In this document: positions 26,367 through 34,922 of the stretch, in pieces | Layout of the letters: every line of letters starts with the position of its first letter | How positions within the stretch are numbered: position 1 is the stretch's first letter | Assembly: GCA_012839295.1 (NCBI GenBank) | Contig: DUNO01000050.1 | Span: forward strand, 62,001 to 126,000 | Source of the DNA: Clostridiales bacterium | GTDB taxonomy: Bacteria; Bacillota; Clostridia; Lachnospirales; Lachnospiraceae | Direction of reading: 5' to 3' | Length of the DNA: 64,000 nt | Notes under the pieces: generated by a model | What the model saw: only the letters and a program-made list of their open reading frames with translations | What the model was told of the DNA's origin: nothing | Database searches by the model: none | Translations under genes and position numbers: made by a program

Positions 26367-26861
26367 ATGAGGGGAGAAGTAACGAGAGAACTGTTTTCCT
26401 GTGTCCCGGAGATTGATTTTAACTCGGGCAACCGCTATTTTCTTGGAAATATGGGTAACTATACGAAGGCGTTACTATCAACTTTAAAGAGCGTTAAAGC
26501 TAAGCTGCCAATCCTCCGGAATATGCACTATACCGGGGAATACGAGGGGCTGCGGATGGTGATCCAGACCCTCAGGAAAATGCTTGGCAATATTGGGGCT
26601 TTATCCCTGGCGGAAGAAGCCTACCGGTTAGAGACAACGCTGGTGAATGAGGATCTCTTGGTGATAAAGGGGCAATTGGAAGATTTCATAATCCATTTAA
26701 CCAATCTTGCAGGGAATCTGGAGGCTCTACTTAAGCTGACGGATGTAACAGGTGAAGTAGGAACTAAGGAAGAAGGCAAATCCTTTCTAAAATATGATTT
26801 TACCAAAACAAGGGAGAGCATCAGGCGCTCCAAGGATCTTTTGGATCGAAAAATAATGTAA
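26367..26861 (+). CDS. HPt-like helical protein lacking the phosphohistidine
   Basis: A 164-residue, mainly helical protein. Residues ~30-120 follow the HPt four-helix pattern (YTKALLSTLKSVKAKLPIL, then EGLRMVIQTLRKMLGNIGALSLAEEAYRLE). In HPt domains the phosphorylated histidine precedes L-K-G; here the matching residue is Q67 (IQTLRK), so phosphotransfer is not expected. The C-terminus is charged. Start ATG follows GGAGGG. No kinase or receiver gene lies nearby. The HPt assignment is by pattern only. Confidence 0.5.
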   Translation: MRGEVTRELFSCVPEIDFNSGNRYFLGNMGNYTKALLSTLKSVKAKLPILRNMHYTGEYEGLRMVIQTLRKMLGNIGALSLAEEAYRLETTLVNEDLLVIKGQLEDFIIHLTNLAGNLEALLKLTDVTGEVGTKEEGKSFLKYDFTKTRESIRRSKDLLDRKIM

Positions 26862-27100
26862 AAAGATTTAAGGTTCTATTTTCCGAAAGGAAGATGGAGC
26901 CTTTTTGTATCGAAAGGTATTGCAAAGGGAGAGCAATTCATTTATATTAATAGAGTAAAGCGAAAAGCTTTCAATTGAGTTCTGGTATACCGGATCTTAA
27001 AAACTGGGGGAGCCGATGGAACATGCGCAGGCATTTCCTGAGGCTGTTAAAATCAGGTATTTTGCGCTCACATTGATATTATTATGGAGGCGAGTTGAAA

Positions 27101-27802
27101 ATGCTGGAGAAATTAAAACAAGAAGTTTTTGAAGCAAACATGGATTTAGTCGCAAAGGGTATGGTTATCTATACCTGGGGCAATGTAAGCGGCATCGACA
27201 GGGAAAAGAAGCTGGTGGTTATTAAGCCCAGTGGTGTTGATTATGAGACAATGAAGGCGGAAGACATGGTAGTAGTTGACCTTGAAGGAAATGTAGTAGA
27301 GGGCAACTATAAGCCTTCCTCCGATACGCCGACCCATCTGGTGCTGTATAAGACCTATCCTGAGATCGGTGGCGTGGTCCACACCCATTCTACCTGGGGA
27401 GTAACCTTTGCCCAGGCAGGTTTGTCAATACCGGCCTTTGGAACAACCCACGCGGATTATTTCTATGGAGATATTCCCTGTACACGTGAATTGACGGAGC
27501 AGGAAATCAATGAGGCATATGAACATAATACCGGTCTGGTGATTGTTGAAACGATTGGAGATAAGGATGCCATGGCTATTCCGGGAATCGTTGTTAAAAA
27601 TCACGGGCCTTTCGCTTGGGGTAAGACTGCAGCCGGAGCTGTATATAATGCAGTGGTATTAGATAAGGTAGCAGAGATGGCCTATAAGACTATGACACTA
27701 AATCCCAGGGTACCAAGGGTATCCGAGTACTTACTTGACAAGCATTACTTTAGGAAGCACGGGGCAAATGCTTATTATGGACAGGGATCAGAAGATCACT
27801 AA
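27101..27802 (+). CDS. ulaF: L-ribulose-5-phosphate 4-epimerase
   Basis: Class II aldolase-family epimerase that turns L-ribulose-5-phosphate into D-xylulose-5-phosphate. It is the last step of the ascorbate route and also belongs to arabinose breakdown (AraD). Metal histidines are in VVHTHSTWG (H94, H96) and VVKNHGPF (H168). Substrate motifs are GNVSG, SSDTPTH and [11 protein letters not shown]. 233 residues from ATG 27101; TTG 27095 is closer to the GGAGG site. No araA or araB is in the window, and ulaG/ulaE lie 6-9 kb upstream, so I prefer ulaF, but araD is possible. Confidence 0.85.
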   Translation: MLEKLKQEVFEANMDLVAKGMVIYTWGNVSGIDREKKLVVIKPSGVDYETMKAEDMVVVDLEGNVVEGNYKPSSDTPTHLVLYKTYPEIGGVVHTHSTWGVTFAQAGLSIPAFGTTHADYFYGDIPCTRELTEQEINEAYEHNTGLVIVETIGDKDAMAIPGIVVKNHGPFAWGKTAAGAVYNAVVLDKVAEMAYKTMTLNPRVPRVSEYLLDKHYFRKHGANAYYGQGSEDH

Positions 27803-27863
27803 GAGAGCATTAGTTCCGATATAACCAGCTCTGTAGGTTCCACGAAATAAAACATGATAAATT

Positions 27864-27913
27864 AACAGCTTATATAACTTGATGATGTATCAAGGTATGT
27901 AAGCTGTTTTTTA
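27864..27913 (+). terminator. Intrinsic terminator of ulaF
   Basis: AACAGCTTA pairs with TAAGCTGTT, with CTTGAT/ATCAAG inside, followed by TTTTTAT. Confidence 0.85.
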
Positions 27914-28011
27914 TGTCTAAGCAGAAGAAAAAGTTCGCTCGTTTTGCTTTTTCCATGTTGTATTTAAATTCAGGAGTTCATAAAAAATGTTAGAAGATCC
28001 AATTTATGTAC

Positions 28012-28049
28012 TTGACAAATATTTCATTTGTAACTATAATGGTTACAAA
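28012..28049 (+). promoter_or_regulatory. Rrf2 gene promoter with overlapping operator
   Basis: -35 TTGACA (28012-28017), 17-bp spacer, -10 TATAAT (28035-28040): perfect consensus. A dyad TTTGTAAC-N7-GTTACAAA (28027-28034, 28042-28049) is centred on the -10 box, the classic place for an autorepressor. The Rrf2 start is 12 bp downstream. Confidence 0.8.
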
Positions 28050-28060
28050 AGGAGGCGCTC

Positions 28061-28468
28061 ATGTATTCATCTAAATTATCGGTAAGTATTCATATATTAA
28101 GTGTGATTGCACTGATGGAGGCACAAACTATCACATCAGAGTACATTGCCTCCAGCATTAATACGAATCCCGCCCTTGTCCGGCGCCTGATGAGCCGTTT
28201 AAAAAAGGCAGAGCTAATTAAAACGAGCACTAAGCTTGGTGTGACAGGCCTTGCAAGAAAAGCAGAGGATATTTCACTTCTTGATGTCTTTTTTGCAGTG
28301 GAAGACCAACGGGATTTGTTCAGTATTCACGGAAACACCAATCTCAACTGCCCCGTGGGGGCAAAGATAGAAGGAACATTGAAACACTTATATGACAATA
28401 TACAAACTGCAACGGAAGAGAAGCTGTCTGCCATTACTTTGGCCGACATTACAAAAGAATTTATTTAA
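28061..28468 (+). CDS. Rrf2-family transcriptional regulator (YwnA-like)
   Basis: A 135-residue winged-helix regulator with the Rrf2 layout: N-terminal KLSVSIHILSVIALM, helix-turn-helix TSEYIASSINTNPALVRRLMSRLKKAELI, then a short C-terminal helix. Only one cysteine remains in the region where Fe-S members have three (NLNCPVG), so it is probably not an iron-sulfur sensor but a redox- or thiol-responsive YwnA type. It is followed by a NAD(P)-binding protein and a flavin reductase, presumably its targets. Confidence 0.88.
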   Translation: MYSSKLSVSIHILSVIALMEAQTITSEYIASSINTNPALVRRLMSRLKKAELIKTSTKLGVTGLARKAEDISLLDVFFAVEDQRDLFSIHGNTNLNCPVGAKIEGTLKHLYDNIQTATEEKLSAITLADITKEFI

Positions 28469-28486
28469 TCTATCAGGAGGTGTGAT

Positions 28487-29128
28487 ATGAAAATTGCAAT
28501 TATCGGCGCAACCGGCATGGCCGGCATAGCCCTGTACAAGGAAGGTGTGGCACGGGGACACGAGGTCACCGCGATCGTTCGGCATAAGGATAAAGCCGTT
28601 TCTTTGTTAGGAAGTGGCGTAAAAGTAATCGATAAGGATGTATTTGATTTAACGAAAACCGACCTCGAGGGATTTGATGTCATTGTAAACGCTTTTGCAG
28701 CAGCTCCGGCTAAAGCATATTTGCATCTGGATCTGGCCGCAAAGCTGGTTAGTTTATTCCGCGAAACAAAAAGCCCCAGGCTGTTCTTCATTCTTGGCGC
28801 AGCCAGCCTGCTGGATGAAAACGGCAAGCTGTTTCTGGACACCCTGAAGACTGTTCCTGACGCCGCGTCATGGATTTCCATTCCCACGGAAGCTTATAAG
28901 GCCCTTAATTTTTTGCGCGGCATTGAAAATGTGAACTGGGTGGGAGTATCTCCTTCGGCTGAATTTGTTGCAGGAGAAGCTACGGTTCCTGTTTTAGGAA
29001 AGGATCAGCTGCTAACCTCTTCCAATGGCAAATCCGTTGTAACAAGCGGAACCATGGCGGTTGCGATTTTGGATGAAATAGAAAATCCGCAGTTTATCTG
29101 CACAAGATTTACGGTATGTAATCAGTAA
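28487..29128 (+). CDS. NAD(P)-binding NmrA/SDR-like protein (YwnB-like)
   Basis: A 213-residue atypical short-chain dehydrogenase. It starts with the Rossmann motif IAIIGATGMAG (GxxGxxG type) and the NADP-favouring VTAIVRHKDK. Typical stretches are DVFDL, GFDVIVNAFAA and FILGAASLLDE. No Tyr-x-x-x-Lys catalytic pair is evident, as usual for this group. It lies 18 bp after the Rrf2 gene with a GGAGG site, giving the same pairing as ywnA-ywnB of Bacillus. A stress-linked quinone or redox role is inference. Confidence 0.85.
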   Translation: MKIAIIGATGMAGIALYKEGVARGHEVTAIVRHKDKAVSLLGSGVKVIDKDVFDLTKTDLEGFDVIVNAFAAAPAKAYLHLDLAAKLVSLFRETKSPRLFFILGAASLLDENGKLFLDTLKTVPDAASWISIPTEAYKALNFLRGIENVNWVGVSPSAEFVAGEATVPVLGKDQLLTSSNGKSVVTSGTMAVAILDEIENPQFICTRFTVCNQ

Positions 29129-29164
29129 CTTTAAAATAATTTAATTAACAGGAGGTGTATTTTT

Positions 29165-29713
29165 ATGAGTAGGACAATTGGAATCATTACAGGCAGTTTG
29201 AGAAAGAACTCTTTTTCCGGAAGCATTGCAGACTATGTCAAAAACCACGCGCCGGAAGGATATGTGTTTAAGACCATCGATATCGGAGGACTTCCCCTTT
29301 ACAACCAGGATTACGATGGCGAAGAGCTGAAAGAATACACAGCATTCCGTAACGAAATAAAGGATTTAGACGGCGTGCTGTTCATTACACCGGAGCACAA
29401 CCGTTCCATTCCGGCGGCACTGAAAAATGCGCTTGATATCGGCTCACGGCCTTATGGCGCAAATGCTTGGAGCGGCAAACCGGGTGCTGTGATTAGCCAG
29501 TCTCCCGGGGGAATTGGCGGCTTTGGCGCAAATCATCATTTACGTCAGGTGCTGGCTTTTCTCAATGTTTTAACTCTTGCCCAGCCCGAAGCGTATATTG
29601 GCGCTTACCACACATTGATTGATGAAAACGGTGCGTTAAGCAATGAAGCTACCAAAGAGTTTTTGAATGGATTTTTAGCTGCCTTTGCCGATTGGATTGA
29701 AAAAGTTTCCTAA
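29165..29713 (+). CDS. NAD(P)H-dependent FMN reductase
   Basis: A 182-residue flavodoxin-fold reductase of the chromate/azo-reductase group. The FMN phosphate loop is GSLRKNSFSG near the N-terminus, followed by the family block TPEHNRSIPAALKNALDIGSR and the second FMN loop QSPGGIGGFGANHHLRQ. It reduces quinones, flavins or metal oxyanions; the substrate is not defined. Third gene of the Rrf2 operon, 36 bp after the SDR gene, with a GGAGG site. Confidence 0.9.
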   Translation: MSRTIGIITGSLRKNSFSGSIADYVKNHAPEGYVFKTIDIGGLPLYNQDYDGEELKEYTAFRNEIKDLDGVLFITPEHNRSIPAALKNALDIGSRPYGANAWSGKPGAVISQSPGGIGGFGANHHLRQVLAFLNVLTLAQPEAYIGAYHTLIDENGALSNEATKEFLNGFLAAFADWIEKVS

Positions 29714-29754
29714 ATTGCACAAGAGGGAAATAGCAGGGAAACGTAACACTGATG

Positions 29755-29853
29755 AGGGGCTGCTGCAAAATGTAAGAGTTCAACAAGATATAGTTTCTGG
29801 CTGCTGGCCAACATAAATATCTTGTATGAAAAATTCATTTTGCGACAGCCCCT
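29755..29853. repeat. Long nested inverted repeat between FMN reductase and parC
   Basis: An 18-bp outer stem (29755-29772 with 29836-29853, two mismatched pairs) carries AGGGGCTG and GCAAAATG. An inner 9-bp stem (ACAAGATAT, 29783-29791, with 29817-29825) is nested. Same plan as 23078-23179, including the TGCAAA end of the outer stem, although the inner stems are unrelated. The genes on both sides converge, so it probably terminates both. Confidence 0.75.
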
Positions 29854-29891
29854 CTGTCCTATTCTTAATAGAAATCCATGATAACCGGAAA

Positions 29892-32141
29892 TTATGACAG
29901 CTGTGCCTTCTGCCCCTTATCACCGCGCTTACGGTTACGTACCTTTTTAGCACTCAGGGTCTTTTCGTTATAGGTGAAGGTTTCTTCATTAGGATCAAGT
30001 GCAACTGCGTAGCACACAGAATCATTCTTCTCCAGGGTAATTGCTTTTACTCCGCGGCTGGTCTTTTTAAGCTCGCTTACTTCACAGAGCTGGAAGCCCA
30101 GGGATAAACCTTTTTCTGTCAATATAATAACCTTCAGGTTACCGGACAGCACCTCACTGGCGCTCAGCAGGTTAATACTGATTATTTCGTCCTTTTCCTC
30201 AAGCTTTGTAGCACTGATCTGGGATCTGTTTGTCTCAAATTCAGCTCCAGAAACCTGCTTTATAAATCCGGCCTTTGTGGTAAATAATAGCTGGGCTTCA
30301 AAAAGCTGCTCAAAGGAGGTAGCAAGGATTATGTTTTCCTTGTCCAGCTTACATAAATTATGGATCAGGATGCCCTTATCCTTCATCTTGCAGCGTGGGA
30401 TATTCTCCGCCTTTACCTGATACATATTGCCTTCCGCCGTGAATATACAGAGGCGGTCCGTATTCTTCATCTGTATGATGGTGACATACTCCTTCAGGTT
30501 ATCCTCGGAAGCCCTGGTGTAGCTTGTCACGTCAATGGACTTGGTATATCCAAAGCGGTCCATGAGGACGTAAATATCCTCAATCTTCACTTCCTCTACA
30601 TAGTCTACCGTTGTAGCATTTGCAAGCATGGTCATCCGGTCCCTATGGAAGAGCTTCTTATATTCCCTCAGCTTTGATTTTATGACCTTATAGAGCTCCT
30701 TGTTACTGCCGAGGATTTTCTTGTATTCCTCGATGGAATTCAGCAGCTCGATGTTCTCATCATGGAGCTTTAGGATTTCCAGCCCGATTAATTTGCTTAA
30801 TTGCATCGCCAGGATGGCATCCGCCTGCCGTTCGGTGAAATCAAGCTTTTTGGCTTCATCCTCCGAGGCCTTGGATTTGAACCGGATACCAACGGTATTA
30901 CCCTCAATCAGACAGCTTTTTGCCTGCTTAATGGAAGAGCTGCCACGGAGAATCTCAATAATTAAGTCAATAACATCCGTGGCTTTAATCAGGCCACCAA
31001 CAATCTCAAGCCGCTTCTGGGCTTTATCCAGAAGATATTGGTATTCCTTTGTATAAAGCTCTACCTGGAAATCAACAAATTCACTTAGAATAGATTTCAA
31101 ATTAAATACGATGGGCTGCTGGTTCTTGACGGCGAGGAGATTTGCGGAATAAGTATCCTCCATGCCGGATTTTTTATATAATCCATTTAAGAGATTGTTA
31201 AGGTCACGGTCTTTTTTCACTTCAATGACGACACGGATCCCCTCCTTGGAGGATTCGTCGCGGACATCGTAGATTTCATCAAAAACCTTGTCCTTCATTA
31301 AGGAGGCGAGCCCCTCAACCAGCTTTGTTTTATTTCCTGCTATGGTATAGGGGATTTCCGTGATAACAAGGTTTTTGCGGCCGTTATCCCCGTTTTCAAT
31401 CTCAACCTTGGAGCGGATCCGTATCTTTCCTTCACCGGTCTCATAGAGGGCTACAAGATCGTCCTGGTTGGTGATGATACCGCCGGTCGGAAAATCCGGA
31501 GCCGGTATATGTTCCATTAATTTTCTTACAGTAATGTCCGGGTTATCCATATAAGCGATGACCCCGTCAATCACTTCATCAGGATTGTGGGGCGGAATAT
31601 TGGTCGCCATACCTACGGCAATGCCGGTGGTTCCGTTAATCAGAAGATTCGGGATCATGGCCGGCAGGACAGTGGGTTCTTTCTCGCTGTCATCAAAGTT
31701 TGGCTGGAATTCAATAAGTCCTTTTTCCAGGTGGTCCAGTAAAGCCATGGCTCCGAGGGATAATCTGGCCTCCGTATAACGCATTGCCGCGGCACCGTCA
31801 CCATCAATGGAGCCGAAGTTTCCATGCCCGTCCACAAGGGGAAGCATCAGGGAATAATCCTCGGCCATCCGCACTAGGGCTTCATAGATGGAAGAGTCAC
31901 CATGGGGGTGGTATTTACCCATGGTATCACCGACAATACGTGCACTTTTCCTATGGGGCTTGGAAGGATCCAGGCCAAGCTCAGTCATGGAGTACAGGAT
32001 CCTGCGCTGTACCGGCTTTAAGCCGTCCCTGACATCGGGCAGGGCCCTGGCGATAATAACGCTCATGGCATAATCCCGGTAGCTGTTTTTCATTTCTTCA
32101 GAATAGTCCAATTGGATGATCTGATCATTTATTTTACTCAT
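29892..32141 (-). CDS. parC: Topoisomerase IV subunit A
   Basis: Breakage-reunion subunit of a type IIA topoisomerase, 749 residues. The catalytic tyrosine is Y122 ([11 protein letters not shown]). The quinolone region reads [13 protein letters not shown], with S83 and E87 (E. coli GyrA numbering), the unmutated pattern of ParC. The C-terminal ~250 residues form beta-pinwheel-like repeats, but the gyrase-defining QRRGGKG box is absent; the protein ends in a basic tail ([10 protein letters not shown]). That favours topo IV over gyrase. It follows parE by 181 bp on the same strand. The ribosome site is the last of three GGAGGC blocks. Confidence 0.88.
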   Translation of the reverse strand: MSKINDQIIQLDYSEEMKNSYRDYAMSVIIARALPDVRDGLKPVQRRILYSMTELGLDPSKPHRKSARIVGDTMGKYHPHGDSSIYEALVRMAEDYSLMLPLVDGHGNFGSIDGDGAAAMRYTEARLSLGAMALLDHLEKGLIEFQPNFDDSEKEPTVLPAMIPNLLINGTTGIAVGMATNIPPHNPDEVIDGVIAYMDNPDITVRKLMEHIPAPDFPTGGIITNQDDLVALYETGEGKIRIRSKVEIENGDNGRKNLVITEIPYTIAGNKTKLVEGLASLMKDKVFDEIYDVRDESSKEGIRVVIEVKKDRDLNNLLNGLYKKSGMEDTYSANLLAVKNQQPIVFNLKSILSEFVDFQVELYTKEYQYLLDKAQKRLEIVGGLIKATDVIDLIIEILRGSSSIKQAKSCLIEGNTVGIRFKSKASEDEAKKLDFTERQADAILAMQLSKLIGLEILKLHDENIELLNSIEEYKKILGSNKELYKVIKSKLREYKKLFHRDRMTMLANATTVDYVEEVKIEDIYVLMDRFGYTKSIDVTSYTRASEDNLKEYVTIIQMKNTDRLCIFTAEGNMYQVKAENIPRCKMKDKGILIHNLCKLDKENIILATSFEQLFEAQLLFTTKAGFIKQVSGAEFETNRSQISATKLEEKDEIISINLLSASEVLSGNLKVIILTEKGLSLGFQLCEVSELKKTSRGVKAITLEKNDSVCYAVALDPNEETFTYNEKTLSAKKVRNRKRGDKGQKAQLS

Positions 32142-32149
32142 TGTATCAA

Positions 32150-32202
32150 GCCTCCTGTTTAATGGAGGCTTTGCCTCCTGTTTTTACGGAGGCCTTGCCT
32201 CC
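32150..32202 (-). promoter_or_regulatory. Repeated SD/anti-SD hairpins before parC
   Basis: On the reverse strand, toward parC: GGAGGC-aag-GCCTCC, then GGAGGC-aaa-GCCTCC, then GGAGGC, which is the parC ribosome site. Each GCCTCC can pair with the GGAGGC before it or after it, so the real site can be free or masked. The spacers between units are also alike (TAAAAACA and TTAAACA), which points to duplication. Confidence 0.6.
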
Positions 32203-32322
32203 AACTCTATCAAATTACAATCTTTTAGGTGATTACGAAACTCAAGAACTACCATTGTTTTTCATGTCATTGGTGCAGATCCCTGAGCGCAATTATCTAT
32301 ACAATCTATCATTGAGAGTACA

Positions 32323-34254
32323 CTAGATATCGACCTTTGCATATTTTGCTTCTTCCATAATAAAGCTTCGCCTGGGAGGGACGTTATTGCTCATCAGGAT
32401 ATTCGTGATTTCATCTGCCTCCACCGTATCGCTGATCTCAATCTGGGCCAGAATCCGGGTTTCAGGATTTAAGGTGGTTTCCCATAGCTGATGGGCGTCC
32501 ATCTCACCAAGTCCCTTATAGCGCTGGAGGTTAAGGATTTTATTGCCTTCTATTTTACGGAATTTTTCTAATTCAAAATCATTATAGAGATATTCGGACT
32601 TTTTAGCTTTCTTACCCTTTACGGCGGTTTCGTACTCAACCTTATATAGGGGCGGCATGCCGCGGTAAACCTTTCCTTCCAGGATCAGCTCCGGCATAAA
32701 CCGGTAGAAGAAGGTCAGCAGCAGGGTGCTGATATGGGCACCGTCCACGTCCGCATCTGTCAGGATTATGATCTTGTCATAACGGAGCTTCGAAATGTCA
32801 AATTCATCCCCAATGCCACAGCCAAAGGATGCGATCATGGACTTTATTTCGTTATTGACAAGGATTTTTTCCAAGGTTGCCTTTTCTACATTCAGGATCT
32901 TTCCGCGCAGGGGAAGTACGGCCTGGGTGCGGCGGTTCCTGGCGGTTTTTACGGTACCTCCGGCGGAATCACCCTCCACGATGTATAATTCGCATTCCTC
33001 CGGCTTTTTGGAGGAGCAGGAAGCCAGCTTGCTGCGCGTATCGACATCATTTAGCTGCTTCAATACGGCAACCCTGGCCTTATCGCTGGCGCGCCTTGCG
33101 TTAAAGGATTTCAGGGAGTTGTCCAAAATGCTGCGGAGCACCTCGATATTCTTATCGAACCAGCGCTGTGCCTCCGCGGAGAAGACTTCATCCACGGCGC
33201 TCTTGGCATCCGTATTACCAAGCTTTGTCTTTGTCTGTCCCTCAAACTGGGGATCGGGATGCTTGATGGACACAATTGCTACAAGGCCGTTCCGGATATC
33301 CTTGCCGTCAAAATTCTCATCCTTCTCCTTTAGGTAGTTCAGCTCCCTGGCATACTGGTTAATGACGCGGGTTAGCCCTGTCTTAAAGCCGGTTATCAAG
33401 GTACCGCCGTCAACCACGTTGATCCTGTTGCAGTAAGCATTGATCTGCTCAGAATAGCTGTCCGTATACTGGAGGGCAATCTCCACCTCGATATCACCGC
33501 TTGTTCCCTCCAGATAGATTGGTTCGTCGTGGAGCTTTGTCATGTCCCGGGTCAGGTAGGATACAAAGCTCTTAATGCCATATTCCTCCTGGTAGGTCTT
33601 GGTGACTCCCGTATGCTGGTCCGTAAAGCAGATGAGAATGTTCTTATTTAAAAACGCAATTTCCTTTAGCTTCTTCTGGATAATCTCCGCCTTGAATTCC
33701 ACTGTCTCAAAAATTGTTTCATCGGGATAAAAGGTCACCTTGGTACCCGTGTCGGATTTATTGCATTTTCCGACCACCGGCAGCAGGCCGTCCTCCAGCT
33801 GGGTGATGGCATGTCCACCGTTTACATATTCATCACGGTATATTTTACCGTCCCTTCTTACCTCCACAACCATCCGCCTGGAGAGGGCATTTACGACGGA
33901 GGCACCTACTCCATGGAGGCCTCCGGAGACCTTGTAGACAGAGCCTCCGAATTTGCCTCCGGCATGCAGTATGGTATAGACTACACGGACCGTAGGAATT
34001 TTCTTCGTTGGATGGATATCCACCGGTATACCACGGCCATTGTCGCATATTTCAATTCCGCCGTCCTTTAGTAAAGTGATATTGATTTTTGTACAAAATC
34101 CGGCTAAATGTTCATCAATTCCATTATCAATGATTTCCCAGATCAGATGGTGCAGCCCCCGGGGCCCGGTACTTCCAATATACATACCAGGACGCTTCCT
34201 CACGGCCTCAAGCCCTTCTAATACTACGATCTGGCTTCCGCTATACTGTTCCAT
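32323..34254 (-). CDS. parE: Topoisomerase IV subunit B
   Basis: ATPase subunit of a type IIA topoisomerase, 643 residues. GHKL motifs are EIIDNGIDEHLAG, DNGRGIPV and SGGLHGVGASVVNALS. The TOPRIM metal motifs are EGDSAGG and ILTDADVDGAHI, and the C-terminus has RYKGLGEMDAHQLWETT. Start ATG follows AAGGGG. It lies upstream of parC on the same strand. The naming as topo IV rather than a second gyrase follows from the ParC tail. Confidence 0.88.
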   Translation of the reverse strand: MEQYSGSQIVVLEGLEAVRKRPGMYIGSTGPRGLHHLIWEIIDNGIDEHLAGFCTKINITLLKDGGIEICDNGRGIPVDIHPTKKIPTVRVVYTILHAGGKFGGSVYKVSGGLHGVGASVVNALSRRMVVEVRRDGKIYRDEYVNGGHAITQLEDGLLPVVGKCNKSDTGTKVTFYPDETIFETVEFKAEIIQKKLKEIAFLNKNILICFTDQHTGVTKTYQEEYGIKSFVSYLTRDMTKLHDEPIYLEGTSGDIEVEIALQYTDSYSEQINAYCNRINVVDGGTLITGFKTGLTRVINQYARELNYLKEKDENFDGKDIRNGLVAIVSIKHPDPQFEGQTKTKLGNTDAKSAVDEVFSAEAQRWFDKNIEVLRSILDNSLKSFNARRASDKARVAVLKQLNDVDTRSKLASCSSKKPEECELYIVEGDSAGGTVKTARNRRTQAVLPLRGKILNVEKATLEKILVNNEIKSMIASFGCGIGDEFDISKLRYDKIIILTDADVDGAHISTLLLTFFYRFMPELILEGKVYRGMPPLYKVEYETAVKGKKAKKSEYLYNDFELEKFRKIEGNKILNLQRYKGLGEMDAHQLWETTLNPETRILAQIEISDTVEADEITNILMSNNVPPRRSFIMEEAKYAKVDI

Positions 34255-34454
34255 GTTGAAAACCCCTTTTACTATGAATTCGGTGGTATGTCAAAGCATA
34301 CCCTTATTAATGTACCTGAGGGAATCGAAAGTATGTTTCCCTCAGCCCTAATGAATTATAACATAATGAAAATAACATTTCTACTAGTATTACAGGTAAG
34401 GATTGACACCATATTTCAACAGCATATTTTTGCAGGATTTTTACATGAAAATGC

Positions 34455-34483
34455 TTGACAGGGAAGGGTTGTAATGTTAGAAT
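34455..34483 (+). promoter_or_regulatory. Sigma-A promoter of the ilvB-ilvN operon
   Basis: -35 TTGACA (34455-34460), 17-bp spacer, -10 TAGAAT (34478-34483). Transcription would start near 34490, at the beginning of the T-box leader. Confidence 0.8.
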
Positions 34484-34489
34484 GACAAA

Positions 34490-34842
34490 AACTAAGCATA
34501 TAGAGAAAAGCAATGACGGGGAGTAGTACGTATTTATCAGATTTCCAGAGAGAAGATGGTTGGTGCGAATCTTTATTCGGAAAATATGGAAGTAGCCCCT
34601 GAGCAGTGGACCGAACGGGAATTTTGTAAATGATTCTTTAGTAGGCTTCAACGGAGTTTCCGCCGTTAAAAGGAAAGCGGTATCGATAGTAATATCCGTA
34701 CTGATAATATTATTGTCAGTAAAGGTTTATTATCCGTACTGACAGAGTGCAGAGCAAGAATAGGATATATTCTTCCTGAATTTAGGTGGTAACACGGATT
34801 GCATATTCGCCCTAAGCTAAGAGATTAGCTTAGGGCTTTTTT
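34490..34842 (+). promoter_or_regulatory. T-box leader of ilvB, specifier probably GUA (valine)
   Basis: tRNA-sensing leader that lets transcription continue when its tRNA is uncharged. Stem I landmarks are GGGGAGTAGTA (S-turn), CAGAGAGAAGATGG and GGTGCGAATC. Before CCCCTGAGC the expected specifier position reads GAA-GTA-G (34592-34594), a valine codon. Later come AGTAGGCTTCAACGG and the T-box proper AGGTGGTAACACGG (34784-34797), whose TGGT would pair with an ACCA tRNA end. The terminator is GCCCTAAGCTAA-gaga-TTAGCTTAGGGC (34809-34836) with TTTTTT. Confidence 0.9.
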
Positions 34843-34922
34843 GTTTGCCCAATATGGGTAAACTCTTTCCGGCAGTTTTTTTAATCAAATCCCGCCTGTG
34901 GCGGAGGAATGGAGGATCACAT

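Noticed and set aside
29892-34254. Gyrase subunits gyrA and gyrB
   Set aside because: The A subunit lacks the GyrA box and has a short basic tail, and ParC-like S83/E87 fits topo IV better.
34845-34922. 26-residue N-terminal extension of IlvB
   Set aside because: It begins within the T-box terminator region and lacks a ribosome site, while ATG 34923 has GGAGG upstream.
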